From assembly GCA_963770865.1 (NCBI GenBank), contig CAVYRD010000011.1:186001-250000 (forward strand): a stretch of DNA of 64,000 nt, given 5' to 3'. Source of the stretch: Miltoncostaea sp963770865. Its GTDB lineage: Bacteria; Actinomycetota; Thermoleophilia; Miltoncostaeales; Miltoncostaeaceae. The notes beneath the pieces were generated by a model. That model saw only the letters and a program-made list of their open reading frames with translations. It did no database searches and was not told the origin of the DNA. This document shows, piece after piece, positions 7,404 through 15,790 of the stretch (its first letter is position 1; each line of letters starts with the position of its first letter). The translations under genes and the position numbers were made by a program.

Positions 7404-8543
7404 GTGGGGGCTTCCTTGGGACGGGTCGAGACGCAGAGGGTCGTCCTCTTCAGCCCGGATCGGCCGCTGGCGCTCGACTCGGGAGCGACGCTCGCGCCGG
7501 TCGAGGTTGCCTACGAGACCTACGGGACGCTCGACGCCGACCGCTCCAACGCGGTCTTCGTCTGCCACGCCCTGACCGGCGACGCCCACGCCGCCGGCCA
7601 CCACGGCGACCCGGAGCGACCGGGCTGGTGGGACTCGATCATCGGCCCGGGGCGCCCCCTCGACACCGACCGCTTCTTCGTCGTCTGCGCCAACCTGCTG
7701 GGCGGGTGCAAGGGGACGACCGGCCCGTCGTCGGTCGACCCGTCCACCGGAAGCCCCTACGGCCTGCGCTTCCCGCTGATGACGGTGCGCGACCTGGTGC
7801 GCGTGCACCGGGCGCTCGCCGCCCACCTGGGCATCGGGCGCCTGCTGGCGGCGATCGGAGGGTCGCTCGGCGGTATGCAGGTGCTCCAGTGGGCGCTCGA
7901 CCACCCCGGCGACCTCGGCGCGGCGGTCGTGATCTGCGCCAGCAGCCGCCTCTCGGCCCAGAACATCGCCTTCTCGGCCGTGGCGCGGGAGGCGATCATG
8001 GGCGACCCGCACTTCAACGGAGGCGACTACTACCGCACGGGCGCGTCGCCCGACCAGGGGCTGGCGGTGGCGCGGATGCTCGCGCACATCACCTACCTCT
8101 CCGAGGAGTCGATGCGCAGGAAGTTCGGCCGGCGCATCCAGGACGCCGACGCGCCGCGCTTCGGCTTCGACGTGGACTTCCAGGTGGAGAGCTACCTCCA
8201 GCACCAGGGCGCGTCGTTCCTCAAGCGCTTCGACGCGAACAGCTACCTCTACCTGTCGCGGGTGATGGACTACTTCGACGCCTTCGCCGACCCCGTGGCC
8301 ATCGCCCGGGCGCTGGCGGGGACGCCGACCCGCTTCCTGGTCGTCTCCTTCGACAGCGACTGGCGCTTCGACACGGCGCACTCGCGCGAGATCGTCCGCA
8401 CGCTGGCGGCGAGCGGCGCCGCGGTGACCTTCCGCGAGGTGGTCTCGCCCCACGGCCATGACTCCTTCCTCCTGCCGATCCCGGAGTACCACCGCACCGT
8501 GGCCGGATTCCTCGACCGCGCCGCGCGGGAGCCGCGCCCGTGA
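7404..8543 (+). CDS. metX: homoserine O-acetyltransferase
   Basis: This alpha/beta-hydrolase-fold enzyme transfers acetyl from acetyl-CoA to homoserine, the first committed step of methionine synthesis. It is about 379 residues. Visible are CHALTGDAH (oxyanion region), the nucleophile in GGSLGGMQVLQWA, the Asp in SFDSDWRF and the His in SPHGHDSFLLP. The start is placed at GTG 7404, with TTG 7416 an alternative, because the promoter occupies the upstream in-frame codons. MetX cannot be separated from succinyltransferase activity by these motifs alone. It is coupled to metW by a GTGA overlap. Confidence 0.93.
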   Translation: MGASLGRVETQRVVLFSPDRPLALDSGATLAPVEVAYETYGTLDADRSNAVFVCHALTGDAHAAGHHGDPERPGWWDSIIGPGRPLDTDRFFVVCANLLGGCKGTTGPSSVDPSTGSPYGLRFPLMTVRDLVRVHRALAAHLGIGRLLAAIGGSLGGMQVLQWALDHPGDLGAAVVICASSRLSAQNIAFSAVAREAIMGDPHFNGGDYYRTGASPDQGLAVARMLAHITYLSEESMRRKFGRRIQDADAPRFGFDVDFQVESYLQHQGASFLKRFDANSYLYLSRVMDYFDAFADPVAIARALAGTPTRFLVVSFDSDWRFDTAHSREIVRTLAASGAAVTFREVVSPHGHDSFLLPIPEYHRTVAGFLDRAAREPRP

Positions 8544-9133
8544 GGGCCGACCTGGCGGTCGTGGCCGCGATGGTGCCGCGCGGGGCGCGGGTGCTCGACC
8601 TGGGCTGCGGCGACGGCGACCTGCTGGCCGAGCTGATCGGCGCGCGCGGCTGCCGCGGCCAGGGCGTGGAGGTCTCGGCCGACGCGATGCACGCGTGCAT
8701 CGCCCGCGGGATCCCGGTGGTCCAGGCGGACATCGACGCCGGGCTGCCCGACTTCGAGGACGCGTCCTTCGACGTCGTGGTGCTCTCCCAGACCCTGCAG
8801 GCCACCCGCCGGCCGGCGCGCGTGATGAGCGAGATGATGCGGGTCGGCCGGGTCGGCGTCGTCTCGTTCCCGAACTTCGGCCACTGGCGCGTGCGCGCCT
8901 ACCTCGCCCTGCGCGGGCGGATGCCGGTGAGCCGCTCGCTGCCCTACCCCTGGTACGAGACGCCGAACATCCACCTCTGCACGGTGCGCGACTTCGAGGC
9001 GCTCGCGGCGTCGGAGGGCCTGCGGGTGGGCGACCGCCGCCTGCTCGACGCCGACGGCCGGGCGGCACCCGACTGGGCCGCGCGCCGGCCAAACCTCCTG
9101 GCGGCCGGCGCCGCCTACCTCCTCACCCGGTAG
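8540..9133 (+). CDS. metW: methionine biosynthesis protein MetW
   Basis: This 197-residue class I SAM-methyltransferase-fold protein always pairs with metX. The SAM motif is VLDLGCGDGDLLAEL near residue 20, followed by the MetW hallmarks LSQTLQATRRP and FPNFGHWRVR and the YPWYETPNIHLCTVRDF block. MetW is required with MetX for efficient homoserine acylation in several bacteria; its exact reaction is unsettled. The GTG start overlaps the metX stop. Confidence 0.92.
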   Translation: MRADLAVVAAMVPRGARVLDLGCGDGDLLAELIGARGCRGQGVEVSADAMHACIARGIPVVQADIDAGLPDFEDASFDVVVLSQTLQATRRPARVMSEMMRVGRVGVVSFPNFGHWRVRAYLALRGRMPVSRSLPYPWYETPNIHLCTVRDFEALAASEGLRVGDRRLLDADGRAAPDWAARRPNLLAAGAAYLLTR

Positions 9134-9137
9134 CGCC

Positions 9138-10083
9138 GTGGGCGACCTGCGGTCCTACATCGACGCCGTCCAGGCGTTCGGGGAGCGCCTGGCCGCGGTC
9201 GAACTGGACGTGGCTGGCCCTGGCCGTCGCGCTCGGCTTCCTCAACCTGGCGCTGCGCTCGCGGGCCTGGCAGTCGATCCTGCGGGCCGCGCTGCCGGAC
9301 GAGCGGATCCGCTACCGCACGGCCTTCGGCGCCTACTGCGCCGGGGTGGGCGTCAACGCGATCATCCCCGCCCGCGTGGGGGACCTCGTGAAGATGTTCC
9401 TGGTGAAGCGCAGCGTCCCGCGCGCGGGCTACCCGGTGCTCGTGGGCAGCCTCGTCGCCGAGACGCTCTTCGACATGCTGGTGGCCGGCGGCCTGATCAT
9501 CTGGGCGCTGACGGCCGGGGTGCTGCCCGGCGTGCGCATCCCGGACATCCCGGCCTTCGAGTTCTCCCTCGCCTTCCGCTACCCGTGGGTCTCGCTGGCG
9601 GTGGTCGTCGTCCTGGTGATCGTCCTGCTGATGCTCGCGGCGCGGATACGGGCCTTCTGGCAGGAGTTCGGGCGCGGCCTGGCGATCGTCCGCACGCCGG
9701 GGCGCTACCTGCGCTCGGTGGTCGCGTACCAGGCGCTCGGCTGGGGCTGCCGGGTGGGCGGCGCGGCCTGCTTCCTCCTGGCGTTCCACGTCCCCGCCAG
9801 CCTCGAGAACGCGCTCGTCGTGCAGGTGGCCGGGAGCCTCGGGAGCCTCCTGCCCGCCACGCCGGGGGGCATCGGGCCCAAGCAGGCGCTGCTCGTCGTG
9901 ATGCTGGCCGGCAGCGCCGGGCGCACCGACGTGCTCGCCTTCAGCGCCGGGATGGAGCTGACCCTGGTGGTGGCCAACGCCCTGCTCGGCTTCACGTGCC
10001 TGGCCCTGATGGTGCGCCACCTGCGGCTCGGCCGCGCCATCGCGCAGGCGCGCCAGGACGGCAAGGGCGCCGCCCCCGGGTAG
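9138..10083 (+). CDS. lysylphosphatidylglycerol synthase TM/UPF0104 family protein, frameshifted
   Basis: This is an integral membrane protein of the flippase-like UPF0104/AglD2 group, about 314 residues if repaired. The first ~21 codons (GTG at 9138, GDLRSYIDAVQAFGERLAAV) are in one frame. From about 9203 the protein continues in the +1 frame with WTWLALAVALGFLNL and then the family motif ARVGDLVKMFLVKR, ending with the TPGGIGPKQALLV block. One surplus A in the run GTCGAACTGG explains the break, since removing it gives a VDWTW junction. The rest is intact, so a sequencing insertion is more likely than decay. It may move a lipid or polyprenyl-linked substrate. It follows metW after 4 bases. 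Confidence 0.8.
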
Positions 10084-10117
10084 GCTGCCGCGACGACCGC
10101 GACGAGGGGGATCGGGC

Positions 10118-10531
10118 ATGGCGAACGACTTCGAGGTGGGGGTGGACGTGGCGGTCCCGCCCGACGCGGCGTGGGCCCTGGCGGGCGACCCGGCCCGCGT
10201 CGGCGAGTGGTTCGGGCCGGTCGTGGCCTGCGAGGTCGACGACGGCGTGCGCCGCGCGACGATGGGCAACGGCGCGGTCCTGGTGGAGCGGCTCGTCGAC
10301 CGCGACGAGGCCGGCCGCTCCTACTCCTACGAGGTGATCGAGGGCATCCCGGGCCTCACGAGCCACCGCGCGACCGTGCGCGTCGAGGAGGCTCCCGGGG
10401 GCTCGCGCGTGCTCTGGCGCCAGACGGCGACCTCGGAGAACCCGGACTACGACATCGAGTCGCGGCTGTCCGGCGTGATGAGCGCCGGGCTGCAGAGCCT
10501 CAAGCAGACGCTGGAGGCGGGCGCCGCCTAG
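10118..10531 (+). CDS. SRPBCC (START-like) family protein
   Basis: This 137-residue single-domain helix-grip protein runs from FEVGVDVAVPPDAAWALAGDPARVGEWFGPV at the N-terminus to a C-terminal long helix (IESRLSGVMSAGLQSLKQTLE). The fold binds hydrophobic ligands in a cavity; the ligand is unknown. It has its own TAGGCT -10-like hexamer at 10081-10086 and an AGGGGG binding site. Its TAG shares CTAG with the stop of the convergent protease gene. Confidence 0.82.
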   Translation: MANDFEVGVDVAVPPDAAWALAGDPARVGEWFGPVVACEVDDGVRRATMGNGAVLVERLVDRDEAGRSYSYEVIEGIPGLTSHRATVRVEEAPGGSRVLWRQTATSENPDYDIESRLSGVMSAGLQSLKQTLEAGAA

Positions 10532-11640
10532 ACCGCGGCGCCGGTCGCCGCCCGCAGCGCGCGGGCGACGTCGGCGACGCTGATCAGCCCCAGGAGCCGG
10601 TCGCCGTCCAGCACCAAGGCGCTCTCGAGCTCCGTCCCCTCGAGCGCCGCCAGGGCGGCCGGAAGACCGTCGTCGGCGGCGAGCGTCGGCGCGTTGGCGC
10701 GGTCGAGCATGCAGTCGGCCACCCGGTGCTCGGCCCAGCGCTCGCGCGGCACCTCGGCCAGGCAGCGCAGCGGCAGCAGCCCGACGGCCCGGCCGTCGTC
10801 GATCACCGGGTAGGCCAGGTGGGGCGGCGCGTCGGCCGTCGCGTCGGCGAAGCCCTGCAGGGTGAGGTCCGGGTCGGTCGTGACGGGATCCGCGACCATC
10901 ATGTCGCGCACCGTGAGCATCCCCGCTCCGGGGGACTCGACGTAGCGCGCCTCTGCCGCGGCGGCCTGGAGGACGAACCAGCCGATGAACGCGAGCCAGA
11001 TGCCGCTGGCCGCGCCGCCCATGACCGTGACGGCGATGCCGAGGCCGATCATCCCGAGCGCCAGCACGCGCCCGGTGCCGGCGGCCATCCGCGTCGCCCG
11101 GCGCAGGTCGCCCTTCCACGCCCAGAGGGCGGCGCGCAGCATCCGCCCGCCGTCGAGCGGCAGCGCCGGGATCAGGTTGAAGGCCAGGAGGGCCAGGTTG
11201 GTGAAGCCGAGCCAGGCGCAGACCGCGTCGGCCGGCTCGGGCAGGCCGGGGATGAACGCGGCGGCGACGAAGCCGCCGCCGAGGACGGCCGAGACGATCG
11301 GGCCGGCGATGGCGATGCGGAACTCCGCACCCGCCGACGGGAACATCCCCGCGAAGCGGGCCACGCCGCCGAACAGCCAGAGCGTGATGCCGTCGATCTC
11401 CATCCCGTCGCGCTTGGCCCGGACCGCGTGGCCCAGCTCGTGCAGGAGGATCGAGGCGAAGAAGGTCAGCGACGCGACGACGGCCATCGCGAAGTACGTG
11501 TTGTCGCCGAGGCCCGGGTTGGTGGACGGGAAGATGCTCTGGGCGAGCGTCCACATCAGGAGCGCGAGCAGGAAGAGGACGCTCCAGTTGAGCCCGATCT
11601 CGATCCCCGCCACGCGCCCGAGCGAGTAGCTGTTCCTCAC
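10528..11640 (-). CDS. site-2 protease (M50) with CBS domains
   Basis: This 370-residue intramembrane zinc metalloprotease has four or more membrane segments. The zinc motif HELGH is at residues ~67-71, and the third ligand segment (FNLIPALPLDGGRML) is at ~157-171. Two CBS domains occupy ~250-365 (TVRDMMVADPVTTDPD and the LVLDGDRLLGLISVADVARAL end) and probably sense adenine nucleotides. Substrates of this Rv-type S2P subgroup include membrane-bound anti-sigma factors, unknown here. The GTG start has no good binding site but overlaps the stop of a tiny upstream ORF (GTGA), suggesting translational coupling. Confidence 0.9.
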   Translation of the reverse strand: MRNSYSLGRVAGIEIGLNWSVLFLLALLMWTLAQSIFPSTNPGLGDNTYFAMAVVASLTFFASILLHELGHAVRAKRDGMEIDGITLWLFGGVARFAGMFPSAGAEFRIAIAGPIVSAVLGGGFVAAAFIPGLPEPADAVCAWLGFTNLALLAFNLIPALPLDGGRMLRAALWAWKGDLRRATRMAAGTGRVLALGMIGLGIAVTVMGGAASGIWLAFIGWFVLQAAAAEARYVESPGAGMLTVRDMMVADPVTTDPDLTLQGFADATADAPPHLAYPVIDDGRAVGLLPLRCLAEVPRERWAEHRVADCMLDRANAPTLAADDGLPAALAALEGTELESALVLDGDRLLGLISVADVARALRAATGAAV

Positions 11641-11663
11641 GGGTCGACCCCCACGCGCCTCAT
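11637..11663 (-). CDS. leaderless 8-residue upstream ORF
   Basis: An ATG at 11663 lies 6 bases after a TACACT hexamer and opens the peptide MRRVGVDP. Its TGA overlaps the GTG of the site-2 protease gene. The same arrangement occurs at 51460-51498. It is inferred to be a leader peptide that delivers ribosomes to a start lacking a Shine-Dalgarno site; chance cannot be excluded. Confidence 0.4.
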   Translation of the reverse strand: MRRVGVDP

Positions 11664-11669
11664 GAGGTG

Positions 11670-11675
11670 AGTGTA
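11670..11675 (-). promoter_or_regulatory. -10 hexamer TACACT before the short ORF
   Basis: On the minus strand TACACT ends 6 bases before the ATG at 11663 and 29 bases before the protease GTG. The rest of the ~170-base intergenic region up to the HtrA gene is G/C-rich, with a weak CACACT on the plus strand near 11772. Confidence 0.45.
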
Positions 11676-11809
11676 GGGCGTCGGCGCGGATGCGCCCGGC
11701 CGGGGGGCGAACTGGCCGCTCGGGGGGCGGCCCGCCCCGCGCTCGGACGGTGCGCCCGCCCGGGTCCGATCCCACACTGACCGCGGACTGTGGAGCCCGG
11801 GAGGCGCGG

Positions 11810-12805
11810 ATGGCCCGACGCACGGACGCGATGAGGATGGTGATGGCCGCGACGCTCGGCGGCCTGGTGAGCGCCATGGTGATGACGGCCGTGGGCGTGA
11901 TGTCGGGCGTCGGCAGCGCGTCCGGGGTGGGGGAGCCGGGGGGCGCCGACGTGCGCGCGGTCTACCGCGCGGCGGCGCCGGCCGTGGTGGCGGTCGAGGT
12001 CCCGGGCCGCACCGGCTCGGGCTTCCTGGTGGACGACCGCGGCCACGTGGTGACCAACGCCCACGTGGTCGGCGACGCCACCGAGGCCGAGGTGACGATC
12101 GGCGGCCGCCACATCGGGGCGAAGGTCCGCGGCGTCGAGGGGTCGGTGGACCTGGCCGTGCTGGAGCTCACCGCCCCGGCCGGCGACGTGGCGCCGCTGC
12201 GCATCGACGACGCGGCCTCGCTGCGCGTCGGCGACCCCGTCGTCGCCATCGGCAATCCCTTCGGCCTGCAGGGGTCTCTGTCGAGCGGGATCGTCTCGGG
12301 GCTGCGCCGCCAGATCGACTCGCCCAACGGCTTCGCGATCACCGGCGTCATCCAGACCGACGCGGCGCTCAACCCGGGCAACTCGGGCGGCCCGCTGCTC
12401 GACCTGCAGGGGCGCGTGGTGGGCGTCGCCACCCAGATCGCCACCGAGGGCGGGCGCAACGAGGGCATCGGCTTCGCCATCCCGGCGGCCGTCGTGAAGA
12501 GGACCGCGGCGGCGCTGATCGCCACGGGCCACGCCGCGCTGCCCTATCTGGGCATCGCCGGGGCCGACACCGGCGACGGGGTGCTCCTCGGCGACGTCCT
12601 GCCGAGCGGTCCCGCGGTGGGGGCGCTGCGCCCGGGCGACGTGATCGTCGCCCTGGACGGCGCCGCCGTCACGAGCAACGCGGCCCTCGCGGCCGCCCTC
12701 GCCGGCCACGCGCCGGGCGACGACGTGCGCGTCGGCGTGCTCCGCGACGGGCGCCGGACCGACGTCGGCGTCACGCTGGCCCCGCGACCGGCCGACGGGC
12801 CCTAG
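11810..12805 (+). CDS. HtrA/DegP-type serine protease with PDZ domain
   Basis: This 331-residue protein is a membrane-anchored extracytoplasmic protease. One N-terminal membrane helix (about residues 9-33) is followed by a trypsin-like domain with the triad His85 (VVTNAHVVGD), Asp114 (VDLAVLEL) and Ser192 (GNSGGPLLD). A single PDZ domain lies at ~245-325 (YLGIAGAD, SGPAVGALRPGDVIVALDG). It degrades or refolds damaged exported proteins. The start is the ATG preceded by GGGAGG. The divergent neighbour is a site-2 protease, a pairing reminiscent of envelope-stress proteolysis, though no sigma or anti-sigma gene is adjacent. Confidence 0.92.
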   Translation: MARRTDAMRMVMAATLGGLVSAMVMTAVGVMSGVGSASGVGEPGGADVRAVYRAAAPAVVAVEVPGRTGSGFLVDDRGHVVTNAHVVGDATEAEVTIGGRHIGAKVRGVEGSVDLAVLELTAPAGDVAPLRIDDAASLRVGDPVVAIGNPFGLQGSLSSGIVSGLRRQIDSPNGFAITGVIQTDAALNPGNSGGPLLDLQGRVVGVATQIATEGGRNEGIGFAIPAAVVKRTAAALIATGHAALPYLGIAGADTGDGVLLGDVLPSGPAVGALRPGDVIVALDGAAVTSNAALAAALAGHAPGDDVRVGVLRDGRRTDVGVTLAPRPADGP

Positions 12806-12812
12806 ACCCCTC

Positions 12813-13724
12813 TCAGCCGGGGTCCTGGAGGCGCAGCAGGGCGTCGCAGGCGCGGCTGACCGGCACCGGCACGCCCAGCCGCGCGCCCGCCCGCACCACC
12901 GATCCGACCAGCGCGTCGCGCTCCAGGCGGCGCCCGGCCTCCAGGTCGAAGAGGGTGGAGGAGCCCCCCGTCGCGGGCAGCCGCCGGCGCGCGTCGGCGA
13001 CGTAGGCCTCGGCGGCGTCGTCCGCCACCGGGACGCCGGCCGCGTGGGCGACGGCCACCACCTCGCGGCCCAGGGCGAGCATCAGCGCCACCGCACGCGG
13101 CTCGGCGAACACGGCGCCCACCCGGGCGCGGCCGAGGGCCGTGACGGTGTTGAGGGACACGTTGGCGACGAGCTTGGTCCAGAGGTCGACGCCCGGGTCG
13201 TCGTCGACCCTCGCCGGCACGCCGATCGCCGCGGCCACGGCGGCGAGGGCCTCGCCGGCGGGCCCGGCGCCGCCGCCTGCCAGCAGGTCGCGCAGGCGGC
13301 CCGTGGAGGGGTCGCGGCTCGGACGGCGGATGACGTGGTCCGGGGCGACGCGCTGGCAGCCGAGGTAGACGGCCACCCCGCCCACGGCGGCGCCCGGGCA
13401 GGCGCGGGCGAGGACCTCCGGGTTCTCCACGCCGTTCTGCAGGGAGAGGACCACGGCCCCGGGTGCGAGCGCCGGGGCCAGGGCGCGGCCGGCGGCCTCG
13501 GTGTCGAAGCTCTTCACGCAGACCAGGGCCAGCTCCACGGGCGCGTGCTCCCGGGGGTCGGCGACCGCCGGGAGCCGGACGGCGCGCTCCCCGTCGGCGT
13601 CGGTCAGGGTCAGCGGGCCGCTCTGCAGGGCCTCCAGCGTCGCGCCGCGCGCGACCACCGCGACGGGCCAGCCGGCTTCCGCCAGCCGCGCGGCGACGAA
13701 CCCCCCGATGGCGCCGGGTCCCAC
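12813..13724 (-). CDS. panE: 2-dehydropantoate 2-reductase (ketopantoate reductase)
   Basis: This NADPH-dependent enzyme of pantothenate/CoA synthesis has GPGAIGGFVAARLAEAG (dinucleotide fold), LSLQNGVEN, the catalytic-Lys region DLWTKLVANVSLNTVTALG and a C-terminal helical domain. The start is unresolved. The GTG at 13724 would cut into the first beta strand (RTLVV), and no ATG/GTG/TTG lies in frame before 13904, far inside rnhA. The native start may be a non-standard codon just after the rnhA stop, or one base may be wrong there. It is probably co-transcribed after rnhA. Confidence 0.82.
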   Translation of the reverse strand: MGPGAIGGFVAARLAEAGWPVAVVARGATLEALQSGPLTLTDADGERAVRLPAVADPREHAPVELALVCVKSFDTEAAGRALAPALAPGAVVLSLQNGVENPEVLARACPGAAVGGVAVYLGCQRVAPDHVIRRPSRDPSTGRLRDLLAGGGAGPAGEALAAVAAAIGVPARVDDDPGVDLWTKLVANVSLNTVTALGRARVGAVFAEPRAVALMLALGREVVAVAHAAGVPVADDAAEAYVADARRRLPATGGSSTLFDLEAGRRLERDALVGSVVRAGARLGVPVPVSRACDALLRLQDPG

Positions 13725-13746
13725 GACCAGGGTCCTGGGCGGGGCG

Positions 13747-14292
13747 TCAGACGTCGAGGCCGAGCTGCTCCTGGCCGTCCACCGGCGCGGGGCCCGGGGG
13801 CGGGGCGGGGGCGGGGAGGGGCTCCGGGGCCCGGCGCGGCTCGGCGTCCCGGGCGGCCTCGACGGCGAGGCGGTCGGCGCGTTCGTTGGCGTCGTGGCCC
13901 GCATGGCCGCGCACCAGCTCGGTGCTGACCAGGCGGTGGCGGGCCAGCTCGCGGATCATCCGCTCCCACAGCTCCCGGTTGGCCACCGGCTGCTTGGCGG
14001 CGGTCTTCCAGCCCTTGCGCCGCCAGCCGTCCAGCCAGCCCTTGGAGATGGCGTTGGCGACGTAGGTCGAGTCGGTCACCAGGCGCACCCGCGAGCCCTC
14101 GGGCACGGCGGAGAGGCCCTCGAGAGCGGCGGTGAGCTCCATGCGGTTGTTCGTCGACGGGTACTCGCCGCCGGTGAGCACGGTCTCGGCGCCGTCGGGC
14201 GCGGTGACGATGGCGGCCCAGCCGCCGCGCGAGTCGTCGGTGCCGTTGCCGCTGCAGGCGCCGTCGGTGACCAAGGTGTAGACGTCGGGCAT
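13747..14292 (-). CDS. rnhA: ribonuclease HI
   Basis: This 181-residue enzyme degrades RNA in RNA-DNA hybrids. The four carboxylates are visible: Asp in TDGACSGNG, Glu in NNRMELTAAL, Asp in VTDSTYVANAI and Asp in NERADRLA. The DGWRRKGWKTAAKQPV handle region is also present. A Pro-rich tail of ~35 residues (APAPPPGPAPV) extends the usual 150-residue core. The ATG at 14292 follows a TAAGGT hexamer by 6 bases, so the mRNA is probably leaderless. Confidence 0.94.
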   Translation of the reverse strand: MPDVYTLVTDGACSGNGTDDSRGGWAAIVTAPDGAETVLTGGEYPSTNNRMELTAALEGLSAVPEGSRVRLVTDSTYVANAISKGWLDGWRRKGWKTAAKQPVANRELWERMIRELARHRLVSTELVRGHAGHDANERADRLAVEAARDAEPRRAPEPLPAPAPPPGPAPVDGQEQLGLDV

Positions 14293-14297
14293 GCGTG

Positions 14298-14304
14298 TAC
14301 CTTA
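14298..14304. promoter_or_regulatory. overlapping divergent -10 hexamers
   Basis: The plus strand reads TACCTT (14298-14303) towards the methyltransferase gene. The minus strand reads TAAGGT (14304-14299) 6 bases before the rnhA ATG. The two promoters would compete for polymerase. Confidence 0.45.
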
Positions 14305-14331
14305 GTTCGCCGGTGACCGGGGGGAGGCGTG

Positions 14332-15129
14332 GTGGACGAGGGCACGAAGGTGGGCGCGGGGTTCGACACGGCGGCCGAGCAGTACGACGAGGTCCTGCGC
14401 CACAACCGGGAGGGCGCCGCCCGCCTGGTGGGCGCGCTGCCGGACGGCCGCTTCGACGACGTGCTCGACGTCGGCTGCGGCACCGGCTTCGTGTCCGAGC
14501 AGATGGTGGCCCGGTTCGGCACCGCCCGCATCACGGGCGTCGACCCCTCCGCCGGGATGCTCGACCAGTTCCGCGCCAAGCTCGAGGACCTGCCCGTCGA
14601 GGCGACCCTGATCCAGGCCGGCGTCCACGACATGGACGTCCCCGACGCGGCCTTCGACGCGGTCGTGAGCGGCATGGCCTTCCACTGGTTCCCCGAGAAG
14701 CCCGCGGCGCTGGCCGCGATGGCGCGGCGCCTGCGCCCCGGCGGGGTGCTCGGGATCCTCGCCTCCGGGACGGGCACCGACGAGGAGTTCCGCACGATCC
14801 TCGAGGCCATCGAGCCACCCGTGCCGCGCGCGTGGGTCAACGTCTTCGGCGCCATCCACCGCAGCGGGGAGGAGCTCGCCGGCTACATGCGGGACGCGGG
14901 CCTCGAGGTCATCGACGTCTGGGAGGAGCGGCGCGTGCGCCACGTCGCCCCGGAGGCGTTCCTGGCCCGGATCACGGCGGTGTCGAGCCATCTGTCGTCC
15001 GGCCTCGACCCCGAGGAGGCCGCGGCCCACGGCGCCCGCGTCGTGGAGGCCGTGATGGGCGCCACCGGCCCCCGGGGCTTCCGGTACACGTTCGTGAAGC
15101 TCTTCGGCATCGGGCGCCGCCCCGCCTGA
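14332..15129 (+). CDS. class I SAM-dependent methyltransferase
   Basis: This protein of about 265 residues has the SAM motif DVLDVGCGTGFVSEQM (near residue 44), the acidic loop GVDPSAGMLDQ and the motif II/III region SGMAFHWFPEK, then RPGGVLGIL. It belongs to the broad UbiE-like group; the substrate is unknown. Two adjacent GTG codons exist (14329, 14332). The second gives better spacing from GGGGAGG. The gene stands alone before the pilus locus. Confidence 0.8.
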   Translation: MDEGTKVGAGFDTAAEQYDEVLRHNREGAARLVGALPDGRFDDVLDVGCGTGFVSEQMVARFGTARITGVDPSAGMLDQFRAKLEDLPVEATLIQAGVHDMDVPDAAFDAVVSGMAFHWFPEKPAALAAMARRLRPGGVLGILASGTGTDEEFRTILEAIEPPVPRAWVNVFGAIHRSGEELAGYMRDAGLEVIDVWEERRVRHVAPEAFLARITAVSSHLSSGLDPEEAAAHGARVVEAVMGATGPRGFRYTFVKLFGIGRRPA

Positions 15130-15185
15130 AACCCGCGTCGCGGAGCGGATCCCGGACGGGTCCCCTCCGACGGAGCCGCCGGAAA

Positions 15186-15269
15186 GTGGAGCGTTCCTAA
15201 AGGGAATGCCCACGGCGAACGATGAAGGGGGTGAACCGCGAGAGCCGTGTCACGGCAGGAGGCTCGCGG
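15186..15269 (+). promoter_or_regulatory. structured pilin 5' leader
   Basis: The 168-base gap before the pilin holds two strong stem-loops. At 15186-15213 there is an 11-bp stem with a bulged A and a TAAAG loop. At 15236-15269 a 7-bp outer stem (CCGCGAG/CTCGCGG) encloses a second hairpin, GCCGTG/CACGGC. Weaker hairpins precede them (around 15150-15175). It matches no riboswitch consensus that I know. It could regulate pilin mRNA stability or translation. Confidence 0.4.
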
Positions 15270-15297
15270 CACGTCACGTTCTCATGGAGGAGAGCTA

Positions 15298-15765
15298 ATG
15301 CTTGAGCGACTCCGCCGCCGCAAGGGGCAGGAGGGTTTCACCCTCATCGAGCTCCTGGTGGTGGTCATCATCATCGGCCTTCTGGCCGCGATCGCCATCC
15401 CGGCGTTCCTCGGCCAGCGCAACAAGGCCAATGACGCCGCCGCCAAGTCCCTGGTGCGCAACGGCGCCACGGCCATGGAGGCCTACTTCTCGGACGGCAA
15501 CACCTACGCCGGCGCGAGCGCCACGAACCTGGGCGCCATCGAGCCGAACATCGTCTGGCAGACCACCGCTGCCGACGCTGCGCAGGACCAGGTCAACTTC
15601 GGCACGCCGACCGCGACCACGTACACGCTCTCGACGGTGAGCAAGTCCGGCACGACCTACAGCTACTCGAAGAACCTCGGCGCCGCCGCGGGTACCTCGA
15701 CGGTCAGCCGTACCTGCAACCCGACCTCGGCCTGCCAGCTGAACGGCGTGGCCGGCAAGTGGTAG
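15298..15765 (+). CDS. type IV pilin (major subunit candidate)
   Basis: This is a 155-residue prepilin. A short positively charged leader (MLERLRRRKGQEG) ends in Gly, followed by the class III signal FTLIELLVVVIIIGLLAAIAIPAFL, with Glu at mature position 5. PilD, encoded 3 kb downstream, would cleave at G|F and methylate the Phe. The C-terminal half is Thr/Ser-rich, with a disulfide-sized Cys pair near the end (RTCNPTSACQL), like the D-region of type IVa pilins. An excellent GGAGGAGAG binding site and a strong terminator indicate high expression as a single gene. Confidence 0.93.
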   Translation: MLERLRRRKGQEGFTLIELLVVVIIIGLLAAIAIPAFLGQRNKANDAAAKSLVRNGATAMEAYFSDGNTYAGASATNLGAIEPNIVWQTTAADAAQDQVNFGTPTATTYTLSTVSKSGTTYSYSKNLGAAAGTSTVSRTCNPTSACQLNGVAGKW

Positions 15766-15790
15766 CACCGCGCCTCGGCGCGTGATCTGA

